Below, in pieces: positions 48,927 to 59,016 of a stretch of DNA of 64,000 bases (within the stretch, counting starts at the first letter, position 1; each line of letters opens with the position of its first letter). The stretch covers positions 1,116,001 through 1,180,000 of the forward strand of contig OZ037890.1 of the NCBI GenBank assembly GCA_964035575.1, written 5' to 3'. The translations under genes were made by a program, and so were the position numbers. The notes under the pieces are model-generated. The model saw only the letters and a program-made list of their open reading frames with translations. It did no database searches and was not told the origin of the DNA. The stretch is from Rhynchopus sp. YZ270_cl-10. Taxonomy: Eukaryota > Euglenozoa > Diplonemea > Diplonemida > Diplonemidae.

Positions 48927-49725
48927 AGTTGATGGTGAAAGGTTGTCGAGGCAAGTGGTAAAATTGTGTTTTTGCCATTTTTTTGATGATCTCTCACGGA
49001 ACACATCATCTCTTGTTCGTGTTAGTTTTTATACAATTGGTATCCTCAAACACACCCTTTCCACGAGGTGTCAATGTTTTGAGGGATAAGGTGACTAAAC
49101 CCGAGAGGCTTAGGTTCATCTTTCCAACTCTGTTTGACATTGGCACCCACAACTGATATGTCCCCGACACGTCCTTTCCTAGTTTGTGGGGTACCAGATA
49201 TTTTTATTAGGGAAATATAATTTGAGAAATGTTCTCTGTTTGTCTTGCTTGTTGCGTTAAATTTTCAGAACAGTCCCATGCAAACTGCACCTTCTTTTTT
49301 ATTCGGTTCTGAGCTGTACCTTAAATTGCATCCGTCCCTCCTGAAACTCTATGAAGGTGTTGACCACTCGAATCGATGTCTTTACCTGAGAGACTACCAA
49401 ACAGGGGCGAGGGGTATGTGGGACGTTTTTGTGCCTTCAGGGTCTTTTTGTTTTTCAGCAACCCTGCCTCTGCTAGACTAATGGTGCATAGCCTTTGTCT
49501 TGATTTTTAGGTATGCGGGACTCCCCTTCCTCAGGGGGTCCTAGACGCCCCTGCCCTGCTAAATGCATGTTAAACCCTGTCAGGGTATAAAACTGCTGGT
49601 AATACACGTTCACTAAGTGTTGGGTGAAGCGAACAGGAGGGTTTTTGTATTAACATCATACTTGTTCAAAGTAAAACCACGTTCCATTTGCCACTTCAGA
49701 ACATAGTCACACACAAACCACAACA
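48927..49725. other. Spacer between members E and F
   Basis: No gene. A relative of the second dispersed motif is at 49085-49130. A TATAAAA box at 49586-49592 lies 134 bp before the ATG of member F. The stretch 49645-49705 (TTGTATTAACATCATACTTG) is shared with the upstream region of member G. Confidence 0.5.
49586..49592 (+). promoter_or_regulatory. Candidate TATA box for member F
   Basis: TATAAAA in a GC-richer context (CAGGGTATAAAACTGC), 134 bp upstream of the start codon. Position alone supports it; no transcript data. Confidence 0.35.
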
Positions 49726-50268
49726 ATGCGCGCCTTCCTTTTCACTCTTGCATTTGCCGCTGTGCACGGTGCAACGCATAACTGCAGCACGTTCACTATC
49801 AACGAAGTCAGCTCCGTGTGCCCAAAAGGATACGAACTTGCGAGTCTCGAGTACGTCGATCAGTGCCTTCCTAACATTTGCAACAAGCTTGGTACGTGGT
49901 CCTATTCCAAGTTCGCAGACCCCACACAAGTATTGGCTGGCTCTGGGTACAACCCAACCTGTGGACCACAGCAATACATGGGACATGGTCTTGGGTCTGC
50001 AGTGTGCACCCCCTCCAGCGACCCTTGTGCACAGCTCTTCGTTGTGAACGAAAAGACCTGCCCCTTCGGCACCCTGCTGGCGCCTGCTGACACTGTTGAG
50101 TCCTGCACTGCACAGCTCTGTGAAGGCTTGGAGGTGGACTCTGCCTACCACTACGCTGACTCGACGAAGATGGTTGTGGGGAGAGCCTTGAACCCGAGCT
50201 GTGGACCTGTGCCAAACAACGCCACTCTGTCTGCTTTGAACTCGCTGTGTGCTGGGTCTTTCTTCTGA
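49726..50268 (+). CDS. Full-length member F of the secreted cysteine-rich family
   Basis: 180 residues. All twelve cysteines at the same positions as member E, and the two proteins differ at only about seven residues: three or four in module 1 (TWTFAKF/TWSYSKF, YNAT/YNPT) and two in module 2 (VNSA/VDSA, SASN/SALN). The start follows CACACAAACCACAACA. The leader context is unlike E (which sits on the tandem unit), so E and F share coding sequence but have different upstream regions. Confidence 0.85.
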   Translation: MRAFLFTLAFAAVHGATHNCSTFTINEVSSVCPKGYELASLEYVDQCLPNICNKLGTWSYSKFADPTQVLAGSGYNPTCGPQQYMGHGLGSAVCTPSSDPCAQLFVVNEKTCPFGTLLAPADTVESCTAQLCEGLEVDSAYHYADSTKMVVGRALNPSCGPVPNNATLSALNSLCAGSFF

Positions 50269-52044
50269 TGTTGGTGGTGAAAGGTTGTGTGCAGTATTTT
50301 AATGTTGCATTTACTGTGCAAATGCTTGACCGTTTGATTTGTTGTATTGCGTGAAGTACAACATGAAAACCATATACCCCCTTAGTAAGGCACCCTATCC
50401 CTTCAGGTGACAAGCACCGTACCCACCTCTTTCGCGGGTTGTCAGCAACAAATTCATATGAGCGCTTGATCAGAGGTGTATTTGGTGTTTCCTTTTTGTA
50501 GTTTCAACTTCTCTTTTGTGTATTTGACTTTTTTTGCAACTGTGTTATGTCACAAGGCTCCGTTCTTGCTTTTGTGATATCCAGCGTGGTGTATCGTGTT
50601 TATGTTCGTTGCAACACAAAACAAATGATTTCCTTTTGTGGTCATAAGCTTTTCTTTGTTTTTGTTCTAAAGATAGGATGTATCTGATAAGAACGAACCT
50701 GTACTTTCTCTTCGTAACCTCAGTTACCTGAGGAATCAATAAGAGATTGCGGCCCTGGCACGCGAAGCCACAGTACGGTTTACATCTTATTTTAGAACAT
50801 ACAGATGAAATTTTCTTTGAAGTTGTGTTCCGCAAAAGGCGTGGTTCTTGCCTTCACATAACTCTTTTATTTGCAAGAAAACGTTCTTTTTTCCGCATGG
50901 CGGTCCAAGCACAAGATGCTTAGATTCATCCAATTAATTTTGTTCTTTTTCGTTTGTGATGTTAAAATAATTTTTTGATAACCCACGGAGTATGAGTCCC
51001 TGCGTCCCGGAGGCGTTTGCACAATCAACTTCACTTTTGTTTCATCCCCCCTCAGATCCCACAGCATGTACATCTAGATCTGCTACCTCCATATGCCCTT
51101 GGGAGTCCTTGAATTTCAAACCTCCTTTCGCACAATGTTTGGCACGTTCGTTATGCATATTTGTTACGTGGATTTGTACTTTTGGGAGGACGTATCCTCA
51201 TTCCCTCCCCACCCCCACATACAGAATCTGATTCCCACAATGTGTGCCTGTATAAAAAGTGTGCACAATGAGGCCTATGTCATTGTTGTCTGTGCCTGCG
51301 TCCGTGAGGCGTTTGCACACCGTTTGTTCTCTTCCTTTTGCCAACCTCGTCTTCATTGTGCAAAGCCAAGGAAGGGTTCCTGCTGTACACTACAACGATT
51401 GTGGTCACCCTCACAGGAAGGCGAGCTTTGTGTGATCTTTTTGTTTCAACTTATCTTTCTGTCTGTGCGTATGAAAGTAGCACAGAACAAACCCCTTCCC
51501 CCCTTGAACCCACGGCCTGCAACAGACATGCAGTGCAGAGTTCTTGCTCGCACTGACATGATGTGCTTTGTATCAGAAGGTGGACATTGCAAGGCGACAA
51601 TTAATACAATTTGGCAACGCTGATTTGCCATTGAATTCTTCCTTAAACCCCTTCCCTTCACAAATCCGCCTCAAGCATATAGCAATAACAACTCGACCCT
51701 CTTCCATTTGTTCACAACTTCCCTTTCACTTTCGTTTCGCGCTTCTAACGTCACATTCAGTGCTTTCCTCATATGTCTCTTGCACACTTGCAATGTGTTG
51801 ACTCAAGCAGAGAACTTTGGAGCTGGCAGGATATGTTTCTTTGAGCTGTGCAACACACAACTCCCCACTAAGTGCTCCCAACCACTCTGCGGTTGACTTC
51901 CTGTGTTCATTGAGTTGGCCATGAGGGTTTTGTATTAGCATCATACTTGTAAAAACCACGTTGCATTTGTCACTTCAGAACATAACACCTTCTCCACAAC
52001 CTCTTTCCATCCACCCTTCAGAGAGTCACACACAAACCACAACA
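50269..52044. other. Spacer between members F and G
   Basis: No supported gene. Contains a block at ~50810-50945 repeated at ~62615-62760. Also a promoter-like block from ~51000 (GAGGCGTTTGCACAATCAAC.., TATAAAAAG at 51251) repeated upstream of members H, J and L, and a block at 51770-51900 shared with the region before member K (60595-60743). The start of member G is reached through a different final segment from H-L. Confidence 0.55.
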
Positions 52045-52587
52045 ATGCGCGCCTTCCTTTTCACTCTTGCATTTGCCGCTGTGCACGGTGCAACGCATGA
52101 TTGCAACACGTTCACGATCAAGCAAGTCACCACTGTGTGCCCAAACGGATACGAACTTGCGAGTCTCGAGTACGTCGATCAGTGCCTTCCTGACATATGC
52201 AACAAGCTTCCTAAGTATATCTTTGCTAAGTTCGCAGACCCCCACCTAATGTTGGTTGGCTCTGGGTTCAACACAACTTGTGGGCCTACCCAATACAGTG
52301 CTCCTATAAATGCGCTAGTGTGCACACCCTCCAACAACACTTGTGCACAGCTCTTCGTCGCTGCGAACGAGAAGACCTGCCCCTTCGGCACCCTGCTGGC
52401 GCCTGCTGACACTGTTGAGTCCTGCACTGCACAGCTCTGTGAAGGCCTGGAAGTGAACTCTGCTTACCACTACGCTGACTCGACGAAGATGGTTGTGGGG
52501 AGAGCCTTGAACCCGAGCTGTGGACCTGTGCCAAACAACGCCACTCTGTCTGCTTCGAACTCGCTGTGTGCTGGGTCTTTCTTCTGA
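52045..52587 (+). CDS. Full-length member G of the secreted cysteine-rich family
   Basis: 180 residues. Twelve cysteines conserved, but with one extra residue in module 2 (LFVAANEKTCP against LFVVNEKTCP). Module 1 is the most diverged of the ASLEYVDQC subgroup (TIKQVTTVCPNG, NKLPKYIFAKF, SGFNTTCGPTQYSAPINALV). Module 2 after CPFGTLL is identical to member E. An in-frame ATG at 51961 is ignored because it would hide the signal peptide. Confidence 0.85.
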   Translation: MRAFLFTLAFAAVHGATHDCNTFTIKQVTTVCPNGYELASLEYVDQCLPDICNKLPKYIFAKFADPHLMLVGSGFNTTCGPTQYSAPINALVCTPSNNTCAQLFVAANEKTCPFGTLLAPADTVESCTAQLCEGLEVNSAYHYADSTKMVVGRALNPSCGPVPNNATLSASNSLCAGSFF

Positions 52588-52739
52588 AGTTGATGAAAGG
52601 TTGTGTGCAGTGTTTTATTGTTGCTTTTACTGTGCAAATGCTTGACCGTTTGATTTGTTGTCTTATGTGAAGTACAATATGAAAATCATACACCCTTGCG
52701 GAGTCAGGTATCACTTCAGGTGACACTCACTGAACCCAC

Positions 52740-53209
52740 CTCTCCAGATGCGTTTACACAATCGACTTCACTTTTGTTTCGCGTTCTCCAGTGCCCTTGA
52801 GAGTCCTTGAATTTCAAACCTCCTTTCGCACAATGTTTGGCACGTTCGTTGTGCATATTTGTTACGTGGATTTGTACTTTTGGGAGGACGTATCCTCATC
52901 CCTCCCCACTCCCACATACAACATTTGATATCCCACAATGTGTGCCTGTATAAAAAGTGTGCACAATGAGGCCTATGTCATTGTTGTCTGTGCCTGCGTC
53001 CGTGAGGCGTTTGCACACCGTTTGCTCTCTTCCTGTTGCCAACCCCCTTCTTTATTTCTTTTGTTCACAACGTCCCCTTCACTTTTGTTTCGCGCTTCTA
53101 AACGTCACATTCAGTGCTTTCCTCATATGTCTGGTCCTCTCCCCCGCTTCGCGCAGCCCTCCACCCTCCATCCATCCACCCTTCAGAGAGTCACACACAA
53201 ACCACAACA
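52740..53209 (+). promoter_or_regulatory. Conserved upstream block of member H, with TATA-like box
   Basis: About 470 bp nearly identical to the regions before members J and L and, with a small deletion, I. It includes TATAAAAAG at 52949-52957, a long CT-rich stretch and the terminal CACACACAAACCACAACA before the ATG. Conservation at this level outside coding sequence suggests recent duplication and possibly shared regulation. Confidence 0.5.
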
Positions 53210-53752
53210 ATGCGTGCCTTCCTTTTCACTCTTGCATTTGCCGCTGTCCACGGTGCGACGTATGATTGCAGCACGTTCACGATTCACGAAGCCAGCTCCG
53301 CGTGCCCAAAAGGATACGAACTTGCGAGTCTCGAGTACGTCGATCAGTGCCTTCCTGACATTTGCCGCCAGCTTCCTACGTGGACCTTTGCTAAGTTCGC
53401 AGAAATCGCACAAGTATTGGCTGGCTCTGGGTACAATGCAACTTGTGGACCTATCCCAAACAGGGGTGCTCCTATAAGTGCGCTAGTGTGCACACTCTCC
53501 AGCGACCCTTGTGCACAGCTCTTTGCTGTGAGCGAGAAAACCTGCCCCTTCGGTACCGCGCTGGCGCCTGCTGACACTGTTGAGTCCTGCACTGCACAGC
53601 TCTGTGAAGGCCTGGAGGTGAACTCTGCATACCACTATGTTGACCCGACGAAGATGGTTGTGGGGAGAGCCTTGAACCCGAGCTGTGGACCTGTGCCAAA
53701 CAACGCCACTCTGTCTGCTTCGAACTCACTGTGTGCTGGGTCTTTCTTCTGA
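53210..53752 (+). CDS. Full-length member H of the secreted cysteine-rich family
   Basis: 180 residues. Twelve cysteines conserved. Module 1 carries unusual changes (TIHEASSACPKG, DICRQLPTW, KFAEIAQVLAGS, CGPIPNRGAPISALVC), including loss of the usual D-P before Cys5. Module 2 shows the most changes of its subgroup (FAVSEKTCPFGTALAP, HYVDPTKM) but keeps all spacing. Confidence 0.85.
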   Translation: MRAFLFTLAFAAVHGATYDCSTFTIHEASSACPKGYELASLEYVDQCLPDICRQLPTWTFAKFAEIAQVLAGSGYNATCGPIPNRGAPISALVCTLSSDPCAQLFAVSEKTCPFGTALAPADTVESCTAQLCEGLEVNSAYHYVDPTKMVVGRALNPSCGPVPNNATLSASNSLCAGSFF

Positions 53753-53966
53753 AGTTGGTGAAAGGTTGTGTGCAGTATTTTAATGTTGCATTTACTGTGC
53801 AAATGCTTGACCGTTTGATTTGTTGTATTGCGTGAAGTACAACATGAAAATCATACACCCTTGTGGAGTAAGGTATCCCTTCAGGTGACACTCACTGATC
53901 CCACCTCTCCAGATGCGTTTACACAATCAACTTCACTTTTGTTTAGCCAGCGCAGCTGATGCTGTG

Positions 53967-54030
53967 CGATAACGAATATGATGAAGGTGACTAAGCACGA
54001 TAGGCTTAGGATCATCTTATAAACTTTTCT
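53967..54030 (+). repeat. Second dispersed motif (GGTGACTAAGC hairpin), copy 2
   Basis: Nearly identical to 31187-31250: CGATAACGAATATGATGAAG, GTGACTAAGCACGATAGGCT, TAGGATCATCTTATAAACTT. CTAAGC and GCTTAG form a short stem. Confidence 0.6.
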
Positions 54031-54429
54031 TTGTTTCGCGTCCCCCCTCAGATCCCACAGCATGTACATCTAGATCTGCTACCTCCATGTGCCCTTGGGA
54101 GTCCTTGAATTTCAAACCTCCTTTCGCACAATGTTTGGCACGTTCGTTATGCATATTTATTACGTGGATTTGTACTTTTGCGAGGACAAATCACCATTTC
54201 GGAACATGTTAGCTTTTTTGTCATTTTTGGATTTTTGTGTCGCCTCATGAAATGAAAGAGGAAATGCAAACTAAACATTTTGAATACACTTTGCGGTTCT
54301 GGGGACGAACCGCGCTGCAGAGCCACGACTCACCAAACAGGTCGATGTGTGCGTTTCACCACAACCTCTCCCATGGGTTTTATCGTGTGATGAGTGTTAC
54401 GTTTCTATTTTTTTTTGTGTGATGTCAGG

Positions 54430-54854
54430 GATTTAGCTTGGAGCTTCGTTTTGAGCCTAGGTCCCAGAGCCGTGTTTGCACAATGAACTTCATTTTTTGT
54501 TTCGCGTTCCCCCTCAGATCCCATAATATTCATTACGTGGATTTGTACTTTTGGGAGGACGTATCCTCATTCCCTCCCCACCCCCCACATACAACATCTG
54601 ATATCCCACAATGAGGCCTATGTCATTGTTGTCTGTGCCTGCGTCCGTGAGGCGTTTGCACACCGTTTGCTCTCTTCCTGTTGCCAACCCCCTTCTTTAT
54701 TTCTTTTGTTCACAACTTCCCCTTCACTTTTGTTTCGCGCTTCTAAACGTCACATTCAGTGCTTTCCTCATATGTCTGGTCCTCTCCCCCGCTTCGCGCA
54801 GCCCTCCACCCTCCACCCATCCACCCTTCAGAGAGTCACACACAAACCACAACA
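54430..54854 (+). promoter_or_regulatory. Conserved upstream block of member I, lacking the TATA segment
   Basis: Same block as before members H, J and L, but the text between two CACAATG direct repeats (which holds TATAAAAAG in H and J) is missing at 54607-54613. This is consistent with slippage or recombination between the repeats. Confidence 0.5.
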
Positions 54855-55397
54855 ATGCGTGCCTTCCTTTTCACTCTTGCATTTGCCGCTGTCCACGGTG
54901 CAACGCATAACTGCAGCACGTTCACGATCAACGAAGTCCACACCATATGCCCACAAGGATACGAACTTGCGCCAGGTGAGTACGTTTACCAGTGTGTGAG
55001 CGACATTTGCAAGAAGCTTGGTAACCAGTCCTATGCCAAGTTCGGTGACACCAGACATATGTTGATTGGTTCGGGGTACAACCCAACCTGTGGACCCACC
55101 GAGTACGACGGACGTGGTCTTCATGCGGCTGTGTGCACACCCTCCAGTGACCCTTGTGCACAGCTCTTCGTTGTGAACGAAAAGACCTGCCCCTTCGGCA
55201 CCCTGCTGGCGCCTGCTGACACTGTTGAGTCCTGCACTGCACAGCTCTGTTTAGGCCTGGACCTGCAATCTGCTTACCACTACGCTGACCCGACGAAGAT
55301 GGTTGTGGGGAGAGCCTTGAACCCGAGCTGTGGACCTGTGCCAAACAACGCCACTCTGTCTGCTTTGAACTCGCTGTGTGCTGGGTCTTCCTTCTGA
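54855..55397 (+). CDS. Full-length member I of the secreted cysteine-rich family
   Basis: 180 residues. First member of the APGxYVxQC module-1 subgroup (VHTICPQGYELAPGEYVYQC, SDICKKLGNQSYAKFGD, CGPTEYDGRGLHAAVC), the group from which the short members A-D also derive (EPGGYVTQC). Module 2 has an isolated change near Cys4 (CLGLDLQSAYHYADP) and ends AGSSF instead of AGSFF. All twelve cysteines kept. Confidence 0.85.
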   Translation: MRAFLFTLAFAAVHGATHNCSTFTINEVHTICPQGYELAPGEYVYQCVSDICKKLGNQSYAKFGDTRHMLIGSGYNPTCGPTEYDGRGLHAAVCTPSSDPCAQLFVVNEKTCPFGTLLAPADTVESCTAQLCLGLDLQSAYHYADPTKMVVGRALNPSCGPVPNNATLSALNSLCAGSSF

Positions 55398-55544
55398 AGT
55401 TGGTGGTGAAAGGTTCACACAGTATGTTAATGTTGCATTTACTGTGCAAATGCTTGACCGTTTGATTTGTTGTATTGCGTGAAGTGTAATATGAAAATCA
55501 TACATCCTTGTGGAGTAAGGTATCACTTCAGGTGACACTCACTG

Positions 55545-56023
55545 AACCCACCTCTCCAGATGCGTTTACACAATCGACTTCACTTTTGTTTCGCGTTCTC
55601 CATGTGCCCTTGGGAGTCCTTGAATTTCAAACCTCCTTTCGCACAATGTTTGGCACGTTCGTTGTGCATATTTGTTACGTGTATTTGTACTTTTGGGAGG
55701 ACGTATCCTCATTCCCTCCCCACTCCCACATACAACATTTGATATCCCACAATGTGTGCCTGTATAAAAAGTGTGCACAATGAGGCCTATGTCATTGTTG
55801 TCTGTGCCTGCGTCCGTGAGGCGTTTGCACACCGTTTGCTCTCTTCCTTTTGCCAACCCCCTTCTTTATTTCTTTTGTTCACAACGTCCCCTTCACTTTT
55901 GTTTCGCGCTTCTAAACGTCACATTCAGTGCTTTCCTCATATGTCTGGTCCTCTCCCCCGCTTCGCGCAGCCCTCCACCCTCCATCCATCCACCCTTCAG
56001 AGAGTCACACACAAACCACAACA
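55545..56023 (+). promoter_or_regulatory. Conserved upstream block of member J, with TATA-like box
   Basis: Nearly identical to the block before member H. TATAAAAA is at 55763-55770, about 255 bp before the ATG. Confidence 0.5.
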
Positions 56024-56566
56024 ATGCGTGCCTTCCTTTTCACTCTTGCATTTGCCGCTGTGCACGGTGCAACGTATGATTGCAGCACGTTCACGATCAA
56101 CGAAGTCGCCACTGTGTGCCCAAAAGGATACGAACTTGCGCCAGGTGAGTACGTTAACCAGTGTCTGAGCGACATTTGCAACAAGCTTGATATCTGGTCC
56201 CAAGCCAAGTACGGTGACACCAAGCATTTCTTGATTGGTTCGGGGTACAACCCAACCTGCGGACCCTCCGAGTACGACGGACGTGGTCTTGGTGCGGCAG
56301 TGTGCACACCCTCCAGCGACCCTTGTGCACAGCTCTTCGTTGTGAACGAGAAGACCTGCCCCTTCGGCACCCTGCTGGCGCCTGCTGACACTGTTGAGTC
56401 CTGCACTGCACAACTCTGTGAAGGCCTGGAGGTGAACTCTGCTTACCACTACGCTGACTCGACGAAGATGGTTGTGGGGAGAGCCTTGAACCCGAGCTGT
56501 GGACCTGTGCCAAACAACGCCACTCTGTCTGCTTCGAACTCGCTGTGTGCTGGGTCTTTCTTCTGA
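56024..56566 (+). CDS. Full-length member J of the secreted cysteine-rich family
   Basis: 180 residues, APGxYVxQC subgroup (NEVATVCPKGYELAPGEYVN, DIWSQAKYGDTKHFLIGS, CGPSEYDGRGLGAAVC). Module 2 is identical to that of member E at every residue I compared, although module 1 is very different. Its 3' flank (GAGATGCTCAGCGGCATTTT) is shared with members K and L. Confidence 0.85.
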   Translation: MRAFLFTLAFAAVHGATYDCSTFTINEVATVCPKGYELAPGEYVNQCLSDICNKLDIWSQAKYGDTKHFLIGSGYNPTCGPSEYDGRGLGAAVCTPSSDPCAQLFVVNEKTCPFGTLLAPADTVESCTAQLCEGLEVNSAYHYADSTKMVVGRALNPSCGPVPNNATLSASNSLCAGSFF

Positions 56567-58153
56567 AGTTGGTGAAAGGTTCACACCGCACTTAAGGCGA
56601 CGCACGAGATGCTCAGCGGCATTTTACAGATGATGTGTGCTGCTTTTTTATCCAACGACGTATTACTGGAGGGACTCACTCTTCTGGTAGGTTTGCTTAT
56701 TTGTTTGTTTTAGTTGAATTATGTGTAGACACCTCCATAGTATTATTCATCTTTCAACTTTTCTTTGTTTTGTTTTATTTTGTTTGTTTGTTTATTGGTT
56801 CCTGCCCACAGTGGCGCGCACCAACTTCACTCTCCTCTACTTTTTTGACACATGGATGGCACCCGTTAATAGGCACCGGGAATTCCGGATTTTAGGTTAG
56901 ATTCATTACTGGGTACCGCGGGTTCTACCGCGTTTTTTGGTTATCACATTGCCCGAGTGTTGCAGTGCATTACCGAGTCAAAAAAAACCCCGCTAGTTCC
57001 CAGGTCATGTATCCAGGATTTACGAAACCCAGTTCTACCCGATACGCGGTAACGGGTGCCGTCCAGGATTATAAATGTACTAATGTTGGACCGGTTGATT
57101 TGTTGTCTATGAAAACCGCACACACCCCCTTGTGGAGTAAGGCACCCTATCCCTTCAGGTGACAAAGCACCGAACCCACCTCTTCGCGGGTTGTCAGCAA
57201 CAAATTCATATTAACGTTTTTAGCAGCGGTGCATTTTTTGTTTTTATTCGCACATGTTATTTTTATTGTTCTTTTTTGCAAACTGTGTTATGTCACAAAG
57301 TTTCTTTCTTGCATTGTGGCATCCAGCGTGGTGTACCTTGTTTTTGTTTGTTGTAATACGAACAAAACCACTTTTTTTCTTTTTGTGTGATCAAGTATTG
57401 ACGAATAGAAATGGAAAATGACGGATGGTGCGTGCCCGCTTTAGCGTATTTAGTTTTTCACTAACATACACCTCGCTCACGTTCATCAGCGAAAAACACA
57501 AACCTTTTGCGGTGCGATAAACGAAAAAGTGTTTTCTTTGTTTCATTTAACTGTCATATCCTGAAGTCGTTTTCTATTTTCTGGATCTGATATCAGTAAG
57601 GGGCACTCAGCTTTTTTTTGTTTTTGACGGTGTTTTTCATCAACACAGTTTCCACACTACTACACTGTACTGATGACTAAGCACAAAAGAGATGTACTAG
57701 AATTTGTTCATAATATGCATATGAACTTACGACAAAAAAAAAATCCCAAAAAAAAAATAGTTGTCGTCTTATCGTCGTATCACGAGTAAGATCTTACTCA
57801 TGTGCATGTTTTTTTTTTTTTTTTTAACTAGTAATTTTTTGCTCGAAAACACTGGCATTTGCATTTCCTGGATCCGCCCGTTCTGTGGTGGGGTCGATTT
57901 GCCGAAATGCAAACCTGCGGTTTTACTCACTTTTGCCAATTTTGTATTTGTTTTCATCCTGTTGTCAAGCAAGTTGTGTGGGAAATTATGGGAAAATGTA
58001 GGTTTCCTATAGGAACCTATAGGAAACCAAGGGTACCAATTGTTACCGTTGGTTTATTTTGCTCTCGGGGGGTATCCATCACATTTCCAATTGGACTTTT
58101 TGCTCGTCGTTTTTTTTATTGAACCCAGAAACTTAACTCTGAGTTCATTAAAA
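56567..58153. other. Spacer after member J with foldbacks
   Basis: No gene. Foldback at 56853-57065, perfect 13-bp-stem palindrome at 58001-58028 (GGTTTCCTATAGG-AA-CCTATAGGAAACC), and the palindrome GAGTAAGATCTTACTC at 57784-57799. A segment at ~57060-57200 repeats sequence found after member F (about 50320-50460). Confidence 0.55.
56853..57065. repeat. Foldback with TGGATGGCACCCGTTA arms
   Basis: Left arm TGGATGGCACCCGTTA (56853) pairs with TAACGGGTGCCGTCCA (ending 57065), with one mismatch. The interior contains further inverted GGGTACCGCGG/CCGATACGCGG-like pieces. Confidence 0.7.
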
Positions 58154-58595
58154 AACAAGTAATTGCTATCGGAAAAAAAACGGGGTGTGATGTGGAACTC
58201 CATCCTGTAGAAATAATCTACAACACGCCCAGCATTCTGCTCTTCTGCAGGTATTCTAACGCTCTTCGTACGCTGCCAGACCCACTGGGACGCCAGCATC
58301 TGAAACGTTCAAGAAGGGGGGCTGTCCTCTTCTTCCAGCACCATCTGCTCGATAGCGTTGTTGGACGCCCGCTCGGCAGGCTCGGCGTGTTCCAGCTCGT
58401 TTTTGTCCACAGGCTCCCCACATTGTCGTCGTCGTTGGAGCAGTGCCGAAGGAACACAGAATGCACAGACTACAACACATCGATCACACCAGGCGCATCA
58501 GCACCTCCAGCAAATCGCCAGGATGCTACGGTGGTTTCGAAAATCGCGCAGAGTTTTCCACAGCACACCCCGCTTTTTTCTTAGCAATTACTTGT
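58154..58595 (-). mobile_element. Inverted-repeat element Y, copy 2 (opposite orientation)
   Basis: Ends ACAAGTAATTGCTA (58154) and TAGCAATTACTTGT (58595), perfect for 14 bp and continuing imperfectly to ~40 bp. The minus-strand frame 58466-58218 is the counterpart of the + frame at 4750-4998, with the ends (MHSV..HCSNDDD and LLERFRC..LQKSR) in one frame and the middle shifted, so the coding relic is broken here. Confidence 0.75.
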
Positions 58596-58612
58596 CCTTG
58601 TTGTTATTGTTG

Positions 58613-58966
58613 TTTTCAACCACCTTCCTTCAACCCTTGTAGGATCAGTTGTTATTTTTTTCGCGAAAACATGAAATTACACATTTCAAGAGAACAAATT
58701 AAAAAGGGTCCTTATTTGCATTTTTGGGCTCCGCCCGTGCAGTGGTGGGGTCAATCTCGAAAATTGGACAATTTTTTGACCACTTAAATTTTGAGAAATA
58801 TGAGTCCGGTTGCTTATACGTGGGGCCCATTTTCGGCTAAAATTTTCCTCAAAATCTGGTTTTGTAAAATTGACCCTTTACTCCCCCCCCACATCGATTT
58901 CAATACTATACCTTACTTCACCTACGGTTGCCCTTACAGGGGGGTGAAGGAAGGTAAGTTGAAAAA
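58613..58966 (-). mobile_element. Inverted-repeat element X, copy 2 (opposite orientation)
   Basis: Reverse complement of 4252-4607 with scattered substitutions. Same inverted ends (TTTTCAACCACCTTCCTTCA and GTGAAGGAAGGTAAGTTGAA). It lies next to Y copy 2 in the same relative order as X1-Y1, so X and Y moved together. Confidence 0.75.
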
Positions 58967-59016
58967 TCGGGGAGAAAGTCCCAGTAGAACCCAGATGAAA
59001 TAAAAATAAGGACCCC

